Shown here: positions 16,937-24,908 of the stretch, in pieces | Layout of the letters: each line of letters starts with the position of its first letter | Position numbering within the stretch: position 1 is the first letter of the stretch | Assembly (NCBI RefSeq): GCF_002102255.1 | Contig: NZ_LQPH01000185.1 | Coordinates: forward strand, 29,351-93,350 | DNA length: 64,000 nt | Source of the DNA: Mycobacterium nebraskense | Lineage (GTDB): Bacteria; Actinomycetota; Actinomycetes; Mycobacteriales; Mycobacteriaceae | Direction: 5' to 3' | Translations under genes and position numbers: made by a program | Notes under the pieces: generated by a model | Database searches by the model: none | Told to the model about the DNA's origin: nothing | The model's input: the letters and a program-made list of their open reading frames with translations, nothing else

Positions 16937-17959
16937 ATGGCCGACGCCGCCCGCCTCAAGGTCGACGGGGGCATCCCCAATCAGCTGGGACGCGTGACCG
17001 ACGCGGCGGTCGCCCTGGAACGAGATGGGTATGACGGCGGCTGGACGGCGGAGACCAGTCATGACCCATTCCTGCCGCTGCTGCTGGCCGCCGAGCACAC
17101 GTCTCGGCTCGAACTCGGAACCAACATCGCGGTGGCGTTCGCCCGCAATCCGATGATCGTCGCCAACATCGGTTGGGACCTGCAGGCGTACTCGAAGGGC
17201 CGGTTCATCCTCGGCCTGGGCACTCAGATTCAACCCCATATCGAAAAGCGGTTCAGCATGCCGTGGAGCCATCCGGCGCGCCGGATGCGCGAGTTCGTCT
17301 CCGCCCTGCATGCGATCTGGTCCGCATGGAAGGACGGCGGCAAACTGCGTTTCGAGGGAGACTTCTACACGCACAAGATCATGACCCCGATGTTTACGCC
17401 GGAGCCGCAGCCCTATTCTGCGCCCAGGGTTTTCATCGCGGCGGTGGGCGAAGCGATGACCGAGATGTGCGGCGAGGTCGCCGACGGTCACCTCGGTCAC
17501 CCGATGGTTTCCAAGCGCTACCTCGACGAGGTTACCGTGCCGGCGCTGCTGCGCGGCATGCAGCGAGCCGGCCGGCGCCGCAGCGACTTCGAGGTGTCGA
17601 GCGAGGTGCTGATCGCGACCGGCGAGAACGAGGATGAATTGACGGCCGCCACCGCCGCCGTGCGCAAACAGATCGCCTTCTATGGGTCAACGCCCGCATA
17701 CCGCAGGGTGTTGGAGTTGCATGGTTGGGGAGACCTGCAGACCGAACTGCACCGCCTGTCGCTTGCGGGTGAGTGGGATGCCATGGGTTCGCTGATCGAT
17801 CACGAGGTGCTCGCGGCCTTCGCGGTCGTCGGCCCGGTGGACACCGTCGCCGCCGCCCTCAAGGATCGCTGCGAAGGCGCGGTCGACCGGGTCCTACCGA
17901 TCTTCTTGAATGCCACCCAGCCCTGTATCACGGCCGCACTGAAGGAGTTTCGCGAGTGA
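16937..17959 (+). CDS. LLM-class F420-dependent oxidoreductase
   Basis: This 340-residue luciferase-like TIM-barrel protein shows GYDGGWTAETSHDPFLPLLLAAEH, ELGTNIAVAFARNPM and SKGRFILGLGTQIQPHIEKRF, the hallmark of a mycobacterial F420-dependent subgroup. It would oxidise or reduce a carbonyl, alcohol or enone using F420. The ATG at 16937 gives the conserved start, and the operator sits almost on top of it, so transcription likely starts only a few bases upstream. The stop overlaps the GTG of the P450 gene (GTGA at 17956-17959). Confidence 0.9.
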   Translation: MADAARLKVDGGIPNQLGRVTDAAVALERDGYDGGWTAETSHDPFLPLLLAAEHTSRLELGTNIAVAFARNPMIVANIGWDLQAYSKGRFILGLGTQIQPHIEKRFSMPWSHPARRMREFVSALHAIWSAWKDGGKLRFEGDFYTHKIMTPMFTPEPQPYSAPRVFIAAVGEAMTEMCGEVADGHLGHPMVSKRYLDEVTVPALLRGMQRAGRRRSDFEVSSEVLIATGENEDELTAATAAVRKQIAFYGSTPAYRRVLELHGWGDLQTELHRLSLAGEWDAMGSLIDHEVLAAFAVVGPVDTVAAALKDRCEGAVDRVLPIFLNATQPCITAALKEFRE

Positions 17960-19191
17960 GCACAACCACGGTAGACGAGTCCGCCAAGCTCTTGGCAGAT
18001 CCCTTGGCGTACACCGACGAGCGGCGACTGCATGCGGCGCTGACTCGCCTGCGCGCCAGCGCGCCGGTCTCGTGGGTTGAGGTGCCGAACTACCGGCCGT
18101 TCTGGGCGATCACCAAGCACGCCGACATCATGGACATCGAACGTGAGAACATGCTGTTCACCAACTGGCCGCGCCCGGTCCTGACGACCGCCGAGGGCGA
18201 CGAGATGGCCGCGGCCGCAGGGGTGCGCACGCTGATCCACCTGGACGATCCGCAGCATCGGGTGGTGCGCGCGATCGGCTCCGACTGGTTCCGCCCGAAG
18301 GCGATGCGGGCATTGAAGCTTCGCGTGGACGAGCTCGCCAAGATCTATGTCGACAAGATGATGTCCGCAAGTCCGGAGTGCGACTTCGTCCAGGAAGTGG
18401 CGGTCAATTACCCGCTCTACGTGATCATGTCGCTGCTGGGTCTGCCGGAGGCCGACTTCCCGAGGATGCTCAAGTTGACCCAGGAATTGTTCGGCAGCGA
18501 CGACTCCGAATTCAAACGGGGCACCACCAACGAGGATCAGTTGCCCGCGTTGTTCGACATGTTCCAGTACTTCAACGGGGTCACCGAGTCGCGCCGCGAG
18601 CACCCGACCGAGGACCTGGCGTCCGCCATCGCCAATGCCCGCGTCGACGGCGAGCCGCTGTCGGACATCGACACCGTGTCGTACTACCTGATCGTCGCCA
18701 CCGCCGGCCACGACACCACCAGCGCGACCATCTCGGGTGGCCTACAGGCGCTCATCGAAAACCCCGACCAGCTCGAGCGCGTGCGCGACAACCTCGACTT
18801 GATGCCACTGGCCACCGAGGAAATGATTCGCTGGGTCACCCCGGTCAAGGAATTCATGCGCACCGCCACCGAAGACACCACCGTGCGCGGGGTGCCCATC
18901 GCGGCGGGGGATTCGGTGCTGCTGTCCTACGTGTCGGCCAACCGTGACGAGGACGTATTCGTCGACCCGTTCCGCTTCGACGTCGGGCGCGACCCCAACA
19001 AACACCTTGCGTTCGGCTACGGGGTGCATTTCTGCATGGGCGCGGCGTTGGCCCGCATGGAGGTCAACAGCTTCTTCACCGAGCTCCTGCCGAGGCTCAA
19101 ATCCATTGAGCTGACTGGTGAGCCGGAACTGATGGCCACCACCTTCGTCGGCGGCCTCAAACACCTGCCGGTGCGTTACACGCTCGCCTGA
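17956..19191 (+). CDS. Cytochrome P450
   Basis: The 411-residue P450 has the I-helix VATAGHDTTSA, ExxR in EEMIR, and the heme loop HLAFGYGVHFCMGAALARME with the axial Cys. The GTG at 17956 overlaps the preceding stop. PLYVIMSLLGLPEADFPRM resembles mycobacterial P450s that act on sterols or alkyl side chains, but no CYP family is assigned. It is not a close paralogue of the two P450s at 4564 and 22136. Co-transcription with an LLM oxidoreductase suggests sequential hydroxylation and dehydrogenation. No ferredoxin is adjacent. Confidence 0.95.
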   Translation: MSTTTVDESAKLLADPLAYTDERRLHAALTRLRASAPVSWVEVPNYRPFWAITKHADIMDIERENMLFTNWPRPVLTTAEGDEMAAAAGVRTLIHLDDPQHRVVRAIGSDWFRPKAMRALKLRVDELAKIYVDKMMSASPECDFVQEVAVNYPLYVIMSLLGLPEADFPRMLKLTQELFGSDDSEFKRGTTNEDQLPALFDMFQYFNGVTESRREHPTEDLASAIANARVDGEPLSDIDTVSYYLIVATAGHDTTSATISGGLQALIENPDQLERVRDNLDLMPLATEEMIRWVTPVKEFMRTATEDTTVRGVPIAAGDSVLLSYVSANRDEDVFVDPFRFDVGRDPNKHLAFGYGVHFCMGAALARMEVNSFFTELLPRLKSIELTGEPELMATTFVGGLKHLPVRYTLA

Positions 19192-19228
19192 GGGGCCACC
19201 GGGGGTGAGCGACCCGCTTAGTTAGAGT

Positions 19229-19252
19229 GTGCGACGATCGCGATCGTCACAC
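19229..19252. promoter_or_regulatory. Near-perfect palindrome upstream of SDR gene
   Basis: The core GACGATCG/CGATCGTC (19233-19248) is a perfect 16-bp palindrome. After one mismatched pair it extends by GTG on the left and CAC on the right. It ends 20 bp before the ATG at 19273, a position suited to repressor binding. No regulator gene is adjacent. Confidence 0.5.
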
Positions 19253-19272
19253 TCCGCGTGGAGGACTGGGCA

Positions 19273-20094
19273 ATGACGCGTAGGACGATTGTCATCACCG
19301 GTGCCAGCGATGGCATTGGCGCCGCGGCGGCCCGCCGGCTGAGCCGCGGCGGCGCGAACGTCGTACTGGTCGGGCGGACGGAAAGCAAGGCCGCCGCCAT
19401 GGCCGCGGAGCTGGACGCCGCCTATTTCGTGGCCGACTTCGCGGAGCTGTGCCAAGTGCGGGCCCTGGCGGACAGGATCCGCTCGCAATACCCGCGCATC
19501 GACGTATTGGGCAACAACGCCGGTGGGGTGTTCAGCAAGCTGCGCGACACGGTCGATGGCCATGAGATCACCATTCAGGTCAACTACCTGGCGCCTTTTC
19601 TGCTCACCACGCTGTTGCTCGATGTGCTCGTCGCTTCGCGCGCCACGATCGTCAACACGTCGAGCTCGTCGCAGCGGCTGCTCCGCCACGTCACCCTCAA
19701 CGATTTCGAAACGACCGCCCGGCGCCGGCCGAGCACCGCGTACGCCGTGGCGAAACTGGCAAACATCCTGTTCACCAGGGAATTACATCGGCGCTACCAC
19801 GCCGACGGGCTTTCGGCCGCCGTGGTGCACCCGGGCTTCGTCAACACCAACATCGGTCACTCGTCGGGATCGCGATTTCTGACGACCATGCAGCGCACCC
19901 CGGTGAGCCGCCTCATCAAAACCCCGGACCAGGGTGCCGACCAGCTGGTCTGGTTGGCCTCCAGCACGCCCGGCGTCGACTGGTCTCCCGGCGAGTACTA
20001 CTCGAAAGGCAAAGTCGCGAGGGCCAACCGCGCGGCCGACGATCCCGTGCTCGCGCGCGAGCTGTGGGATCGCACCTTGGCCAAGGTCACATAG
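19273..20094 (+). CDS. Short-chain dehydrogenase (retinol dehydrogenase-like)
   Basis: This 273-residue SDR has TGASDGIG at residues 10-17, NNAGG near residue 83, TSSSS with the catalytic Ser, and YAVAK with the Tyr/Lys pair. The HPGFVNTNIGHSSGSRF and GEYYSKGKVARAN blocks place it with the retinol dehydrogenase / WW-oxidoreductase-like group common in actinobacteria. It stands as a single gene between a palindromic promoter element and a set of tandem hairpin repeats. The oxidised alcohol is unknown. Confidence 0.9.
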   Translation: MTRRTIVITGASDGIGAAAARRLSRGGANVVLVGRTESKAAAMAAELDAAYFVADFAELCQVRALADRIRSQYPRIDVLGNNAGGVFSKLRDTVDGHEITIQVNYLAPFLLTTLLLDVLVASRATIVNTSSSSQRLLRHVTLNDFETTARRRPSTAYAVAKLANILFTRELHRRYHADGLSAAVVHPGFVNTNIGHSSGSRFLTTMQRTPVSRLIKTPDQGADQLVWLASSTPGVDWSPGEYYSKGKVARANRAADDPVLARELWDRTLAKVT

Positions 20095-20108
20095 CAGTCC
20101 CGGCGACG

Positions 20109-20198
20109 GCCGAACGTCACGCCAGCGTGACGACGGGCGCCGAACGTCACGCCAGCGTGACGACGGGCGCCGAACGTCACGCCAGCGTGACGACGGGC
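20109..20198. repeat. Three perfect 30-bp tandem repeats, each with a hairpin
   Basis: Three identical 30-bp units run 20109-20138, 20139-20168 and 20169-20198. Each contains CGTCACGC-CA-GCGTGACG, an 8-bp perfect inverted repeat with a 2-base loop. The array sits between two plus-strand SDR genes, 15 bp after the stop at 20094 and 38 bp before the GTG at 20237. It has no spacers or T-tracts. It could act as a transcription attenuator, RNA stabiliser, or tandem protein-binding site. Confidence 0.9.
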
Positions 20199-20236
20199 GC
20201 CGGCGACGGGGTGGAGGCGGACTAAACTCGCATCTT

Positions 20237-20989
20237 GTGCAAGGTGATCCCCCCTCGGCCCTGGTGACCGGAGGCGCGTCCGGCATCGGGCGCGAGGTCG
20301 CCGCACGACTGCGCGAAGCGGGGCATGACGTCGTGGTGTGGGACCTCTCGGACGCCGACATCGCCTGCGACGTCAGCGATCCCGACGCGGTGACGACCGC
20401 CATGCAGCAAACCGTGCGCGACCACGGCGCGCCCAGCAGGATCGTCACCTGCGCCGGAGTCGGCGCCTCGGGCCTGTTGCTCGAACAGTCGCCCGCGGAA
20501 TGGAACCGGGTGTTGGCGGTCAACCTCACGGGCACCTGGCTCACGATTCGCGCCGGGGCGCAAGCCATGGTCGACGCTGGGGTGGGCGGCTCGATCGTCG
20601 CGGTCTCCAGCATCAGCGGCACCCTCGCCGACCGGGACATGGGCGCCTACTGTGTGTCGAAGGCGGGGGTGGACATGTTGGTGAAGGTCGCCGCCGTGGA
20701 GTGGGGCGTGCACGGCATCCGGGTGAACGCCGTCGGGCCGGGCGTCACGCGCACGCCGATGCTGGCGAAACCCGAACAGCTCCCCGGCTGGGTGGAAGCC
20801 CTGTCCGAACGAACGGCGCTGGGCGGTCTGGGGAACGCCCTCGACGTGGCCGGGGCGATCGTGGGCGTCCTCGAGTTGCCTTGGGTGACGGGCCAAGTCG
20901 TGCACGCCGACGGCGGCCTGGCGCTGCACAGTCCCATCGACGCGTACGGCCAACTGCAGCGGGTGATGGGCCGCAAAGGCCTCAGCTGA
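20237..20989 (+). CDS. Short-chain dehydrogenase/reductase
   Basis: The 250-residue classical SDR has TGGASGIG, CAGVG in place of NNAG, SSISG with the catalytic Ser, YCVSK with Tyr/Lys, and a C-terminal GQVVHADGGLAL block. The start is GTG at 20237. A TAAACT box at 20223-20228 ends 8 bases upstream with no Shine-Dalgarno between, which fits a leaderless mRNA. The gene ends in an 8-bp overlap with the convergent alcohol dehydrogenase gene. It probably oxidises a hydroxyl with NAD(P). Confidence 0.9.
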   Translation: MQGDPPSALVTGGASGIGREVAARLREAGHDVVVWDLSDADIACDVSDPDAVTTAMQQTVRDHGAPSRIVTCAGVGASGLLLEQSPAEWNRVLAVNLTGTWLTIRAGAQAMVDAGVGGSIVAVSSISGTLADRDMGAYCVSKAGVDMLVKVAAVEWGVHGIRVNAVGPGVTRTPMLAKPEQLPGWVEALSERTALGGLGNALDVAGAIVGVLELPWVTGQVVHADGGLALHSPIDAYGQLQRVMGRKGLS

Positions 20990-22139
20990 TCCCGAAATCG
21001 ATGATGCCCCGGATGATTTTGCCGTTGCGGAGGTCGTCGTAGGCATCGTTGATCTCGTCGAGGCGATAGCGGCGGGTGATCATCTCGTCGAGCTGGAGCT
21101 GGCCGGTTTGATACAGCCTGGCCAGCCGGGAGATGTCCGCCCTCGGGTTGCACGAGCCGAATATTGTCCCCGCCAGCGTCTTATTCATCAGGATGAAATC
21201 CTGCAGGTCGATCTTCACCGATCGGGTCAGCTGTGAGGTCATGCCGGTGAGCACACATGTTCCGCCCTTGCGCGTCAGCTGCACGGCGTCCCGGACGTCG
21301 TCGGCGGTGATCAACGAAGGCGAGACCACGACGGCGTCGGCCATGACGCCGTATGTCAAGTCCCGCACCATGTCCTGCGCCTCGGCGATCGTGGCGGCGC
21401 TGTGGGTCGCGCCGAACCGCAGCGCCGACTTCTGCTTGAATTCCACCGGGTCCACGGCGATGATCTGTGCGGCACCGCTGATCCGCGCGCCCTGGATCGC
21501 GCCCGTACCGATTCCGCCCGCGCCGATGACGACGACGGTGTCACCGCCGCGCACCCCGGCGCGATTGGCGGCCGAACCGTAGCCGGTCGGAATGGCACAC
21601 GACAGTAACGCGCTCGGCGCCAGCGGCAGGTTCGGGTCGATCTTCACCAGTGAATTCGTCGACACCACGGTGTGTTCGGCGAACGCCCCGACCTTGGCCA
21701 GATGTCCCAGCGGCCGGCCGTCGGCGGTGTGATGACGAAAGGTGCCGTCGGTGGGCATCCCCGGGGTGAGGGTGAAAGCGCCCACGTCGCAGATGTATTC
21801 CATGCCGGTCGCGCACCAGCGGCACTGCCCACACACGGCGACGAACGACATCACCACGTGATCGCCGGGGGCGAAATCCGTTACGCCTTCGCCGACTTGG
21901 CGCACGACGCCGGATCCCTCGTGGCCTCCGATCGTGGGGAACATGGTCGGCAGTCCGAGGGATCGCATCACCTCGTTGGGTGCCGACATGTCGCCCTTGA
22001 GGATGTGGTCGTCGGAGTGGCACAGCCCGGCCGCCGCCATCTCGACCAGGACTTCGCCGGCGCGGGGCGGGTCGAGCTCGAATTCCTCGACGGACCAGGG
22101 CCCGCCGACGTCGTGCAGGAGTGCCGCGCGGCTTCTCAT
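20982..22139 (-). CDS. Zinc-dependent alcohol dehydrogenase (MDR, NDMA-type)
   Basis: This 385-residue medium-chain dehydrogenase has catalytic zinc ligands in GLCHSDDH and GGHEGSG, the structural zinc cluster CGQCRWCATGMEYIC with four cysteines, and the NAD fold GAGGIGTGAIQG. It resembles the actinobacterial NDMA-dependent/mycothiol-era class with tightly bound NAD. The ATG at 22139 overlaps the P450 stop by ATGA, so the P450 and this enzyme are coupled. A natural reading is P450 hydroxylation followed by oxidation of the new alcohol. Confidence 0.93.
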   Translation of the reverse strand: MRSRAALLHDVGGPWSVEEFELDPPRAGEVLVEMAAAGLCHSDDHILKGDMSAPNEVMRSLGLPTMFPTIGGHEGSGVVRQVGEGVTDFAPGDHVVMSFVAVCGQCRWCATGMEYICDVGAFTLTPGMPTDGTFRHHTADGRPLGHLAKVGAFAEHTVVSTNSLVKIDPNLPLAPSALLSCAIPTGYGSAANRAGVRGGDTVVVIGAGGIGTGAIQGARISGAAQIIAVDPVEFKQKSALRFGATHSAATIAEAQDMVRDLTYGVMADAVVVSPSLITADDVRDAVQLTRKGGTCVLTGMTSQLTRSVKIDLQDFILMNKTLAGTIFGSCNPRADISRLARLYQTGQLQLDEMITRRYRLDEINDAYDDLRNGKIIRGIIDFGIS

Positions 22140-23362
22140 GCGGCCGGGGCGAAGGTGACCGGAAGCTTGTTGGGGGAGCGGAACGTGAGCCCGACGATCT
22201 TGGACTCCTGGCCCGTTCCGTCGTCGGCCACGAAGGCCAGGTCCTTGACGCGGTCGAACAGGCTGTTCAGCATGACTCGCGTCTCGAGCCGAGCCAGATG
22301 CATGCCGAGACACATGTGGATACCCCCGGCGAACGCAATGTGCGCTTGGCGCGGCCGGCGGATGTCGAAGGTGTTGGGGTCGGTCCAGCGGCTCTCGTCG
22401 CGGTTGGCCGATCCCATGCACATGTCGATCTGCGCGCCGGATGGGATTGTCTTGCCGCCGATTTCGACCTCTTGCGTCGTGGTCCGCATGACCATTGTCA
22501 GTGGGGTCTCGAAGCGCAAACCCTCTTCGATCGCCATCGGAATCAGCGACCGGTCCTGGTAGACCTGCGCCAGCTGCTCGGGATGGGTCAGCAGCAGGTA
22601 CAGCAGGTTTCCCGACGAACGGTAGGTGGTTTCCAGCCCGGCAGGTAGCAGCAGGCGCAGGAACGCGATGATGGCCTCGTCGGTGAGCTTCTCGCCGTCG
22701 ATCTCGGCGGCCACCAGGTCACCGATGATGTCATCGGTGAGTTTGCGCCGCCGCTGCTCGACCTGTTCGAGGAAGTAGCCGTGCAACTCCGCCGCCGCGT
22801 TGAGCCCCGCGACGATGTCGGTCGGGATGGAGATGAGATCCAGGGACAACCGCCGGAAGAAGTCGAGATCCTCAGGCGGCAGACCGAGGAGCACGGAGAT
22901 GATCCGGGTGGGGAACTCGAACGTCACCGCCTTGACCAGGTCCGCGTGCCCGTCGTTCTTGATTTCGTCGACCAGTTGATCGCACACCGGTCCGATGACC
23001 GACGGCTCCCAGCGTTCCAGCGCGGTGGCGCGGAAGGCCTTCGCCACCAGGTTGCGGTGATCGTGGTGCTCCTTGCCGCCCATCGCGAGGATGGTGTGGC
23101 CCATCACCAATCCGATGGTCTCGTCGTATTTGTGGGAGCTGAAGATGCGGTCGTCGCGGAACGCCTGGAACAGGGGGTCGTAACCGAACAGCACCCACTC
23201 GTCGTTCGGCCGCAGCTCTTCCGGCATCTGGGAGTGGTCCGCCAGCGCGCCGTGCCACACCGGGTCCGTGCGCCGCATGTATTCGAAGAACGGATAGGGG
23301 CTGGTTTCACCGGTGAGGTCCAGTGTGACGGGCTGGTTGGCGGGGTCGGTGCTGAGCGTCAT
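22136..23362 (-). CDS. Cytochrome P450
   Basis: The 408-residue P450 has I-helix LLPAGLETTYRS, ExxR in EEGLR, and heme loop HIAFAGGIHMCLGMHLARLE with the axial Cys. It shares long blocks with the P450 at 4564-5772 (EFPTRII, LLPAGLETTYRSSGNLLYLLLTHP), so the two are paralogues. It heads a two-gene operon with the alcohol dehydrogenase. AGGAG about 8 bases upstream of ATG 23362 is the ribosome binding site. The divergent region carries both motif B and motif A sites. Confidence 0.95.
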   Translation of the reverse strand: MTLSTDPANQPVTLDLTGETSPYPFFEYMRRTDPVWHGALADHSQMPEELRPNDEWVLFGYDPLFQAFRDDRIFSSHKYDETIGLVMGHTILAMGGKEHHDHRNLVAKAFRATALERWEPSVIGPVCDQLVDEIKNDGHADLVKAVTFEFPTRIISVLLGLPPEDLDFFRRLSLDLISIPTDIVAGLNAAAELHGYFLEQVEQRRRKLTDDIIGDLVAAEIDGEKLTDEAIIAFLRLLLPAGLETTYRSSGNLLYLLLTHPEQLAQVYQDRSLIPMAIEEGLRFETPLTMVMRTTTQEVEIGGKTIPSGAQIDMCMGSANRDESRWTDPNTFDIRRPRQAHIAFAGGIHMCLGMHLARLETRVMLNSLFDRVKDLAFVADDGTGQESKIVGLTFRSPNKLPVTFAPAA

Positions 23363-23418
23363 GCAGCGCTCCTCCTGAACAGCCGGTAAGCGGATTGGTA
23401 CGCGGGAATATCGCTATC

Positions 23419-23431
23419 ATAGTATAAATAG
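23419..23431 (+). promoter_or_regulatory. Motif B site, copy 1 (ATAGTATAAATAG)
   Basis: ATAGTATAAATAG at 23419-23431 lies within an inverted repeat GCTAT...ATAGC between the P450 (start 23362) and the Rieske ferredoxin (start 23506). Near-identical 12- to 13-mers in the same orientation occur at 52246, 54758 and 58723, always between divergent genes. The copy at 54758 is in the promoter of the GntR regulator gene, which makes that protein the likely binder. Confidence 0.6.
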
Positions 23432-23458
23432 CAACTAAGCCCAACGGGCTTGTCGTGG

Positions 23459-23479
23459 TTACCGTAACGGGCACAGTAT
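23459..23479. promoter_or_regulatory. Motif A operator, copy 4
   Basis: Halves TTACCGTAA (23459-23467) and GCACAGTAT (23471-23479) follow the 9-3-9 pattern of the perfect site at 5823, with three to four mismatches overall. It is 26 bp upstream of the Rieske ferredoxin ATG. Confidence 0.5.
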
Positions 23480-23505
23480 TGAACTGCGTGGCGTCAGAGG
23501 CGGTG

Positions 23506-23871
23506 ATGCAAATGCCCGAGCGGCGATTTGTGTGCTCCCTGGACGATCTGCCGCCCGGCGGGATGAAGCTGGTCGACGTCGGGAAGTTCGGCGTGGGCGT
23601 GTACAACGTGCGGGGCGAGCTCTATGCGATCGTGAACTATTGCTCGCACGAGGGCGCCCCGCTGTGCCTCGGATTGCTCGGTGGCACCAACGAGTTCGCC
23701 CCGGACGAACCCGGCGGACTGCGGCGCGTCCGCGACGGCCAAATCGTCCGATGCCCCTGGCACAATTGGGAATTCGACATCACCACCGGGCAAAACCTCG
23801 CCGATCCGACGCGGCGTATCCGCACCTACCGGGTCGACGTCGCCGACGGGGAGGTGTACCTGACCGCATGA
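23506..23871 (+). CDS. Rieske [2Fe-2S] ferredoxin-like protein
   Basis: The protein is 121 residues long from ATG 23506, which has AGAGG at 23496-23500; ATG 23512 is the alternative. The cluster ligands are CSHEG (Cys-x-His) and CPWHNWEF (Cys-x2-His), separated by a longer loop than in typical bacterial Rieske ferredoxins. It has no catalytic iron domain, so it should carry electrons to an oxygenase, or act as a small Rieske subunit. It is followed by two amidohydrolases with an ATGA overlap. The partner oxygenase could be any of the four Rieske oxygenases in the window. Confidence 0.87.
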   Translation: MQMPERRFVCSLDDLPPGGMKLVDVGKFGVGVYNVRGELYAIVNYCSHEGAPLCLGLLGGTNEFAPDEPGGLRRVRDGQIVRCPWHNWEFDITTGQNLADPTRRIRTYRVDVADGEVYLTA

Positions 23872-24908
23872 GCCGGATCATCGATGCCAACGTACAGCCG
23901 CATTTCCGATCCAACGCGGAGATTCGGCGCTACCTGCCCGCGGCCCACAAGTTGCGGTCGATTCCGGACGTCGAGCAGCAGTGGTATCAGGCGCCCGGCG
24001 GCGACTACCGGCAAGACCTCTACGGGGAGCACTACCCGGGGTCGGACCCGGAGACGGTCAGTCGCGACCTGTTCGCACGGGGTGTCGAGTACGCCATCCT
24101 CAATCCGCTGACCCGCGGCAACATCGCCGACTACCTGCTCAACAGCAGGATCTGCGCGGCGGTCAACGACTGGCTGCTCGACCGCTGGATCGAGCCCGAC
24201 AACGCCGATCGATTCCGGGGCACCATCCGCGTCAATCCCGAAGACCCCAAGGGGGCCGTCGCGGAGATCGAGCGGCTGGCCGATCACCCGAAGCTGGTGC
24301 AGGTCGGCGTCCCGATGCAGTCACGCGAGCCCTACGGCAAACCGATGTTCGAGCCGATCTGGGAGGTCGCTGCAGCGCACGGGTTGCCGGTGGCGGTGCA
24401 TATCAACGGCGGCAACGGCGTCGACTATCCGCCCACCTTCGCCGGGCACGCGCACACCTATCCGGGATACGCGGCGTTCATGCCGCTGAACTACTTCGTG
24501 CACCTGGCCACCCTCATCGTCGAGGGCGTCTTCGGCAGGCACCCCGGCCTCAAGTTCGTCTTCGCCGACGGCGGTTACGACATCCTCACCCCGTTGATCT
24601 GGCGGCTGGACACCTTCTGGGTGTCGATGCGCGATCAGACGCCGTGGGTCGACCGCTACCCGAGCGAATACCTGCCCGACCATGTGAGGTTCTGCTCGTC
24701 GGCGTTCGACGGACCGACGGATACCGGCGACATGCAGCGCTGGATGGACTTCACCGGCAAGTCCGACCTGCTGATGTATGGGTCGGCGTATCCCCATTGG
24801 TCCACGTCGCCGCCGGAGAGCGTTGCCGAGGGCCTCGACGCCGCACAACGCGACAACGTGCTGTGGCGAAACGCCAGCGAGCTGTACGGGCTGAAGGAGC
24901 GTGTCTGA
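23868..24908 (+). CDS. Amidohydrolase (AH2 family, metal-dependent)
   Basis: This 346-residue TIM-barrel protein of the amidohydrolase-2 group has VAVHINGGNG with the metal-binding His, FVFADGGYDILTPLIWRLDTFW, and a C-terminal YGSAYPHW, which replaces the more usual GSDYPH. The N-terminal motif is IIDANVQPH rather than DxHxH. The loss of standard ligands suggests altered metal binding. Members catalyse hydrolysis or decarboxylation, such as the ACMSD-like enzymes of aromatic pathways. It overlaps both the ferredoxin gene and the next amidohydrolase, so the three are coupled. Confidence 0.85.
   Translation: MSRIIDANVQPHFRSNAEIRRYLPAAHKLRSIPDVEQQWYQAPGGDYRQDLYGEHYPGSDPETVSRDLFARGVEYAILNPLTRGNIADYLLNSRICAAVNDWLLDRWIEPDNADRFRGTIRVNPEDPKGAVAEIERLADHPKLVQVGVPMQSREPYGKPMFEPIWEVAAAHGLPVAVHINGGNGVDYPPTFAGHAHTYPGYAAFMPLNYFVHLATLIVEGVFGRHPGLKFVFADGGYDILTPLIWRLDTFWVSMRDQTPWVDRYPSEYLPDHVRFCSSAFDGPTDTGDMQRWMDFTGKSDLLMYGSAYPHWSTSPPESVAEGLDAAQRDNVLWRNASELYGLKERV

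Noticed and set aside
20109..20198. Possible CRISPR array
   Set aside because: The three repeats are directly adjacent without unique spacers, and no cas gene is present.
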